Assembly (NCBI GenBank): GCA_002450755.1
Contig: DKAI01000028.1
Span: 1 to 28,002, forward strand
From: Deltaproteobacteria bacterium UBA6930
GTDB taxonomy: Bacteria > Myxococcota_A > UBA9160 > UBA6930
Direction of reading: 5' to 3'
Length of the DNA: 28,002 nt
The position numbers and the translations under genes are program-made. The notes beneath the pieces are model-generated. The model saw nothing but the letters and a program-made list of their open reading frames with translations, was not told the DNA's origin and did no database searches. Positions 24,984 to 28,002 of this stretch are shown here, in pieces. How positions within the stretch are numbered: the first letter of the stretch is position 1; each line of letters begins with the position of its first letter.

Positions 24984-25811
24984 GTGGTATTCGGTTACGG
25001 TATGATTTCTGGTCCTGAATTTTTGCAGGTAGGTATTCCAGCAGTTCTGAGAGCTTCTGCACTCGCACGTAGTTTAGAGGGAACTGCTACCAATGTGCCA
25101 AAGCTAAGAGAAATCAGCCCTGTGAAGGCGGCGATGACCCTTGCGGACTCGGAGACGCAGGAAGTTATATTACTTTCTCTTCGAGAAAGATTTTCTTCCG
25201 CCCAACTTTTGGCCGAAGAAGATACATCTTCCGTTTCCAGCTTTTCGGAACAAGGGGAAGAGACAATTGTCTTGGACCCTATTGATGGAACCTTCCATGG
25301 CTATCTTGGAGGTGAGGGGCCTTACTCGACTAATTTAGGTTTAGTGAAGGAAGGCAGGTACTCTGTATCCATCGTTTCTTTACCGAGAGAGCATCTGATA
25401 TTTTACGTGAGCTCTGAGGGACCTCCAAAAATACAAGAAGCGACCGGTGCTCCTCGATTGGCGCGCGTGAATTCAAAAGGACGAGGCATCTTTGTCTCTC
25501 AGTATGTTCCTGATTCTGTTCGCACCGCCCTTAGCGAGAAGGGGTACGAGCCTACTTTTGGAAGCGGTGGTGCAATTTCTGTCGCGCCGTTGGTGCCAGG
25601 CGTTGTTGCTGGTTTGCGAATGAGCCCAAGTGCGGAAGGGGTGAGCATCAGAGGGCGGGTTGGCTTACCTATTACCTTGGCAGCTGGGGCAATAGCAGCA
25701 ACAAAGTCGGGAGACTTCCCACTAGAAATATCTCAAAAGAGTGATCATCTGATTACGGCCACCGACGAGGCTACGTTAAAAGACATCCGCGACGCCCTTA
25801 CGCAACCGTAG
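24984..25811 (+). CDS. Divergent inositol-monophosphatase-superfamily protein
   Basis: A 275-residue protein of the Li+-sensitive, Mg2+-dependent phosphatase superfamily (IMPase, SuhB, CysQ, FBPase-like). The first two metal motifs are present: AEED (77-80) and DPIDGT (98-103). The upstream region KAAMTLADSETQE also fits. The third motif, WDxAAG in active enzymes, reads ITLAAG here (230-235), so the metal-ligand aspartate is replaced by threonine. Activity may be lost, changed or rescued by another residue. Start GTG 24984 lies two bases after phoU; ATG 25002 is an alternative, and neither has a well-placed Shine-Dalgarno. Its position as the last gene of the pst-phoU run suggests a role in phosphate starvation, such as releasing phosphate from sugar, inositol or nucleotide phosphates; this is inference. 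It converges on the ETF-QO gene. Confidence 0.78.
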   Translation: MVFGYGMISGPEFLQVGIPAVLRASALARSLEGTATNVPKLREISPVKAAMTLADSETQEVILLSLRERFSSAQLLAEEDTSSVSSFSEQGEETIVLDPIDGTFHGYLGGEGPYSTNLGLVKEGRYSVSIVSLPREHLIFYVSSEGPPKIQEATGAPRLARVNSKGRGIFVSQYVPDSVRTALSEKGYEPTFGSGGAISVAPLVPGVVAGLRMSPSAEGVSIRGRVGLPITLAAGAIAATKSGDFPLEISQKSDHLITATDEATLKDIRDALTQP

Positions 25812-25820
25812 AATGGACTT

Positions 25821-27476
25821 CTACATGTTTGTGTAGTCGGGCCCCTCACCACCTTCTGGAGGAGTCCAAGTAATAACTTGATAAGGGTCTGCAATATCAC
25901 ACGTCTTGCAATGCACGCAGTTCTCATGATGGATGAATAGTTTCTTTTTCCCGGGACGGTCGGGGTCTTTGAGCATCTCGTATACGGCCGCGGGGCAAAA
26001 GGATTCACATGGATTTCCGTACTCTTCGGTGCAGACCTCGGTGCAGAGATCCGTATTCGCTACGACTAGGTGGGATGGCTGATCAGCTTCATGTTGAGTA
26101 CCGCTAAATCCGACCAGATGCTCCTTCGAGAATGTTAACACCCCGTCAAAGTCAAACTCGGCTTTCGAGCGCTTCTCAGGAGGAAGCTCCTTTAGTTTCT
26201 TGTAGTGACTGTGGCCTGCTTGAAATCGGATGCGATCCTTTAACCCGGAACCATCTGTTAAGAACAGGCGGAAGGGCTCATTAAGGAAGAAGAAAGGCAG
26301 GCCCATTGAAAACGAACCGTGAAAATTCCTTGCTTTGTAGTGCTCTTCAAAGGCCCAACTGTTCCGGTATCGCTCTGTATACCCTCCAAGGGTCGTAGTT
26401 GTAAAGTCGTCGTTTTTTAGTGCATCGACGATAGTTTCTCCTGCCATCATCCCAGATTTCATCGCCATATGAACGCCAGCCAGACGTTCCGCATTACAGA
26501 ACCCTGCAGAATCGCCGATAATCAGTGCGCCGTTGGCATAAAGCTTAGGTTGAGAATAGAGTCCTCCTATTGGAATGGCTTTTGCTCCATATCGAACCAG
26601 CTCGGCCCCCTCTAAAAGGTCTCTCATAAAGGGATGAGTTTTGAATCTCTGCGCGGTTAAATGCGGGTCGTGATATGGGTTAGCGGAGTCTAGAGCAGAG
26701 ACAAACCCGTATGAGACAAGGTTGTCTTTCATATCGTAGAGCCACATGCCCCCAAAAGAATTAACGAGTTCGTGGGGTACTATTCCGTGAATGACCCTTC
26801 CAGGCATATGCTTTTCCGGCTTTACTCGCCAAATCTCCTTGATACCGGTTTCGTAGACTTGTGGGTTCTCACCATGAAGATCAAACTCCTCTAACAGTTG
26901 CTTAGTAAGTGTCCCACGAACGCCTTCTCCAAGCACAGTTACCTTTGCAAGAATGTCCATTCCTGGTTGGAAGGTGTCTTTCGCCCTCCCTTCCTTGCTC
27001 ACGCCCATATCTCCAGTGCGAACTCCGAGTACATGCCCATCTTTGGTAAGTAGTTTGTCTCCAGCAAACCCCGGATAGATGTCGATGCCAGCTTCTTCAC
27101 ATCGGCTAGCGAGCCATTTGGCGACGTTACTAAGTGATATTACGTGGTAACCCTTTTTTTTGAAAAATGGGGGATTGATTGGCGATCGTAATTTTCGTTT
27201 GGGAGAAAAGAAGTATGTCATGTCTTTGTCACAGATGTATTCGGTCGGGAAGCCTTGCTCTATAAAGTCAGGAATCAACTCCTGAATTGCTTTTGGGTTC
27301 ATTACGGCGCCAGAAAGCATGTGGTCACCTATCTCGGCAGCTTTCTCGATTACAAGGATTGAAGGTTGATCGAGCCCAAGCCTTTTAACTTCCTGGCTTA
27401 AATGAAGCGCCGAGGCCAAAGTTGCGGGACCCGCCCCTACGTATAAGACATCGACCTCTAAACTTTCTCTATCCAT
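25821..27476 (-). CDS. Electron transfer flavoprotein-ubiquinone oxidoreductase
   Basis: Membrane-associated FAD and 4Fe-4S enzyme that passes electrons from ETF (fed by acyl-CoA and other dehydrogenases) to ubiquinone. It has 551 residues. Seen are the FAD-binding GAGPATLASALHLS (14-27), the substrate-side segment HMLSGAVMNPKAI, the second FAD motif GDSAGFCNAERLAGVHMAMKSG and the C-terminal ferredoxin-like domain, with cluster ligands at about C494, C520, C523 and C526 (ENCVHCKTCDI). Start ATG 27476 is chosen over the longer frame to 27533 because AGAGGAG lies eight bases upstream and the FAD motif then sits close to the N-terminus. No etfAB genes are in the window. It implies quinone-linked fatty-acid, amino-acid or choline-type oxidation. 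Also called ETF dehydrogenase; no standard bacterial symbol is given. Confidence 0.96.
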   Translation of the reverse strand: MDRESLEVDVLYVGAGPATLASALHLSQEVKRLGLDQPSILVIEKAAEIGDHMLSGAVMNPKAIQELIPDFIEQGFPTEYICDKDMTYFFSPKRKLRSPINPPFFKKKGYHVISLSNVAKWLASRCEEAGIDIYPGFAGDKLLTKDGHVLGVRTGDMGVSKEGRAKDTFQPGMDILAKVTVLGEGVRGTLTKQLLEEFDLHGENPQVYETGIKEIWRVKPEKHMPGRVIHGIVPHELVNSFGGMWLYDMKDNLVSYGFVSALDSANPYHDPHLTAQRFKTHPFMRDLLEGAELVRYGAKAIPIGGLYSQPKLYANGALIIGDSAGFCNAERLAGVHMAMKSGMMAGETIVDALKNDDFTTTTLGGYTERYRNSWAFEEHYKARNFHGSFSMGLPFFFLNEPFRLFLTDGSGLKDRIRFQAGHSHYKKLKELPPEKRSKAEFDFDGVLTFSKEHLVGFSGTQHEADQPSHLVVANTDLCTEVCTEEYGNPCESFCPAAVYEMLKDPDRPGKKKLFIHHENCVHCKTCDIADPYQVITWTPPEGGEGPDYTNM

Positions 27477-27560
27477 ATCGATCACTCCTCTTAGGCTTTT
27501 GTACGACCATATAGAACCCGAGATGATGGTCAAGCAAAAGTGTCTTTCTTCACGAAGGCT

Positions 27561-27589
27561 TTGACGTTTGCAAGGGTCTTTTTTATTGT
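27561..27589 (+). promoter_or_regulatory. Putative sigma-70-type promoter of the YfhL-like ferredoxin gene
   Basis: TTGACG (27561-27566) matches the -35 consensus at five of six positions. After a 17-base spacer comes TATTGT (27584-27589), matching the -10 consensus at four of six. The expected start of transcription falls at or next to the GTG start codon at 27596, which would make the message leaderless. The remainder of the divergent region carries the ETF-QO ribosome-binding site. Confidence 0.5.
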
Positions 27590-27595
27590 CGGGTC

Positions 27596-27892
27596 GTGGC
27601 GACGATGATTACCGATGATTGTATCAATTGTGGCGTCTGTGAGCCCGAATGTCCTAACGAGGCAATCTCCGAAGGGGAATCGACCTTTGTTATAGATCCT
27701 AACTTGTGCAGCGAATGCGTCGGGTTTCACGACGAGGAGCAATGTGCAGCGGTTTGCCCAGTGGATTGCTGCCTACCCGACCCTCATAGAGAAGAGACCG
27801 AGAAGGTGCTCTTCGCCAGGGCTGTTGCCATTCACCCAAGTCTGGCCGAGACGCTAGAACTTTCTCCAGATACCTCTCGTTTTCGTTCCTAA
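27596..27892 (+). CDS. yfhL: YfhL-like ferredoxin with two 4Fe-4S motifs
   Basis: A small electron carrier of 98 residues. The first cluster motif is C9, C12, C15 and C19 (CINCGVCEPECP). The second has the Alvin-type insertion: C38, C41, C50 and C54 (CSECVGFHDEEQCAAVCP), followed by C58 and C59. The N-terminus MATMITDDCINC aligns well with YfhL proteins, which supports GTG 27596 over the ATG at 27605. In other bacteria YfhL is a low-potential ferredoxin; partners here are unknown, although the divergent ETF-QO gene is also an iron-sulfur redox protein. The C-terminal 35 residues are an acidic tail. There is no visible Shine-Dalgarno. The stop overlaps that of the converging gene. Confidence 0.92.
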   Translation: MATMITDDCINCGVCEPECPNEAISEGESTFVIDPNLCSECVGFHDEEQCAAVCPVDCCLPDPHREETEKVLFARAVAIHPSLAETLELSPDTSRFRS

Positions 27893-28002
27893 GCGGGGAC
27901 GATTTTAAGCCTCCATTTCCAAAGCAGGCACGCGGCCAATGCCATCAGGATCCCTGCTCCAATAAAAGGCGCACCCAGCCCGATATGATGCATGAGCATC
28001 CC
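27889..28002 (-). CDS. C-terminal end of a probable membrane transporter (partial)
   Basis: Read leftward from the window edge, the frame gives 37 residues before a TAG at 27891-27889. It has a strongly hydrophobic stretch (GLGAPFIGAGILMALAACLL) followed by a basic tail (WKWRLKIVPA). This is what the last membrane helix and cytoplasmic tail of a major-facilitator-type permease look like, but 37 residues do not fix the family. The stop overlaps the ferredoxin stop by two bases in opposite orientation. The rest of the gene lies beyond the window. Confidence 0.5.
   Translation of the reverse strand, partial: GMLMHHIGLGAPFIGAGILMALAACLLWKWRLKIVPA

Noticed and set aside
27477..27742. Minus-strand frame 27530-27742 over the ferredoxin, and the upstream extension of ETF-QO to 27533
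   Set aside because: The first is the shadow of the ferredoxin. The second lies upstream of a well-placed AGAGGAG ribosome-binding site and lacks family similarity.

Overview
The window reads as chromosome from a Gram-negative bacterium. It has an AsmA-type envelope protein, a beta-barrel porin with a signal peptide, a PhoR sensor kinase and a full Pst phosphate importer. HspQ, a YfhL-type ferredoxin and ETF-ubiquinone oxidoreductase fit a proteobacterial or delta-type lineage. A B12-dependent class II ribonucleotide reductase and an F420:NADP oxidoreductase are less usual there and hint at an uncultured lineage; the taxon cannot be fixed from the sequence alone. Genes are dense, and no tRNA, rRNA, insertion sequence, CRISPR array or phage module was recognised.

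Left part (1-8941): a DeaD-like RNA helicase, cut by the window edge, is transcribed leftward. Divergent from it runs gatC-gatA-gatB-asmA-like-mtnA, in which every junction overlaps by 1 to 11 bases. It encodes the amidotransferase that makes Gln-tRNA and/or Asn-tRNA, an inner-membrane-anchored envelope protein and a methionine-salvage isomerase. A branched-chain aminotransferase (ilvE) follows with its own leader.

Middle part (9024-15819): single genes with alternating strands. These are hspQ (-), an Nmad3-like protein (+), a DUF971 protein (-), npdG (+), a PurO-like IMP cyclohydrolase (+), nrdJ (+) and a small secreted protein of unknown family (-). The 520-base gap before nrdJ is exceptional here. 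It has a promoter-like pair followed by several strong stem-loops and no convincing reading frame, so it may be an RNA element.

Right part (16135-25811): a phosphate-starvation block, phoB-phoR, porin, pstS-pstC-pstA-pstB-phoU, then a divergent inositol-monophosphatase-like gene. A clear Pho box lies before the porin, so PhoB probably drives the porin and perhaps the genes after it. The porin would bring anions across the outer membrane, PstS would bind phosphate in the periplasm, PstCAB would import it, and PhoU would signal to PhoR.

Right edge: an ETF-ubiquinone oxidoreductase (-) is divergent from a YfhL-like ferredoxin (+). The ferredoxin's stop codon overlaps that of a converging membrane-protein gene cut by the window edge.

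Most likely places for something new: the structured region upstream of nrdJ; the Nmad3-like gene standing outside any visible DNA-modification cassette; the phosphatase-like protein with an altered metal motif; and several first-in-operon genes whose -10-like hexamer lies only 5 to 9 bases before the start codon.
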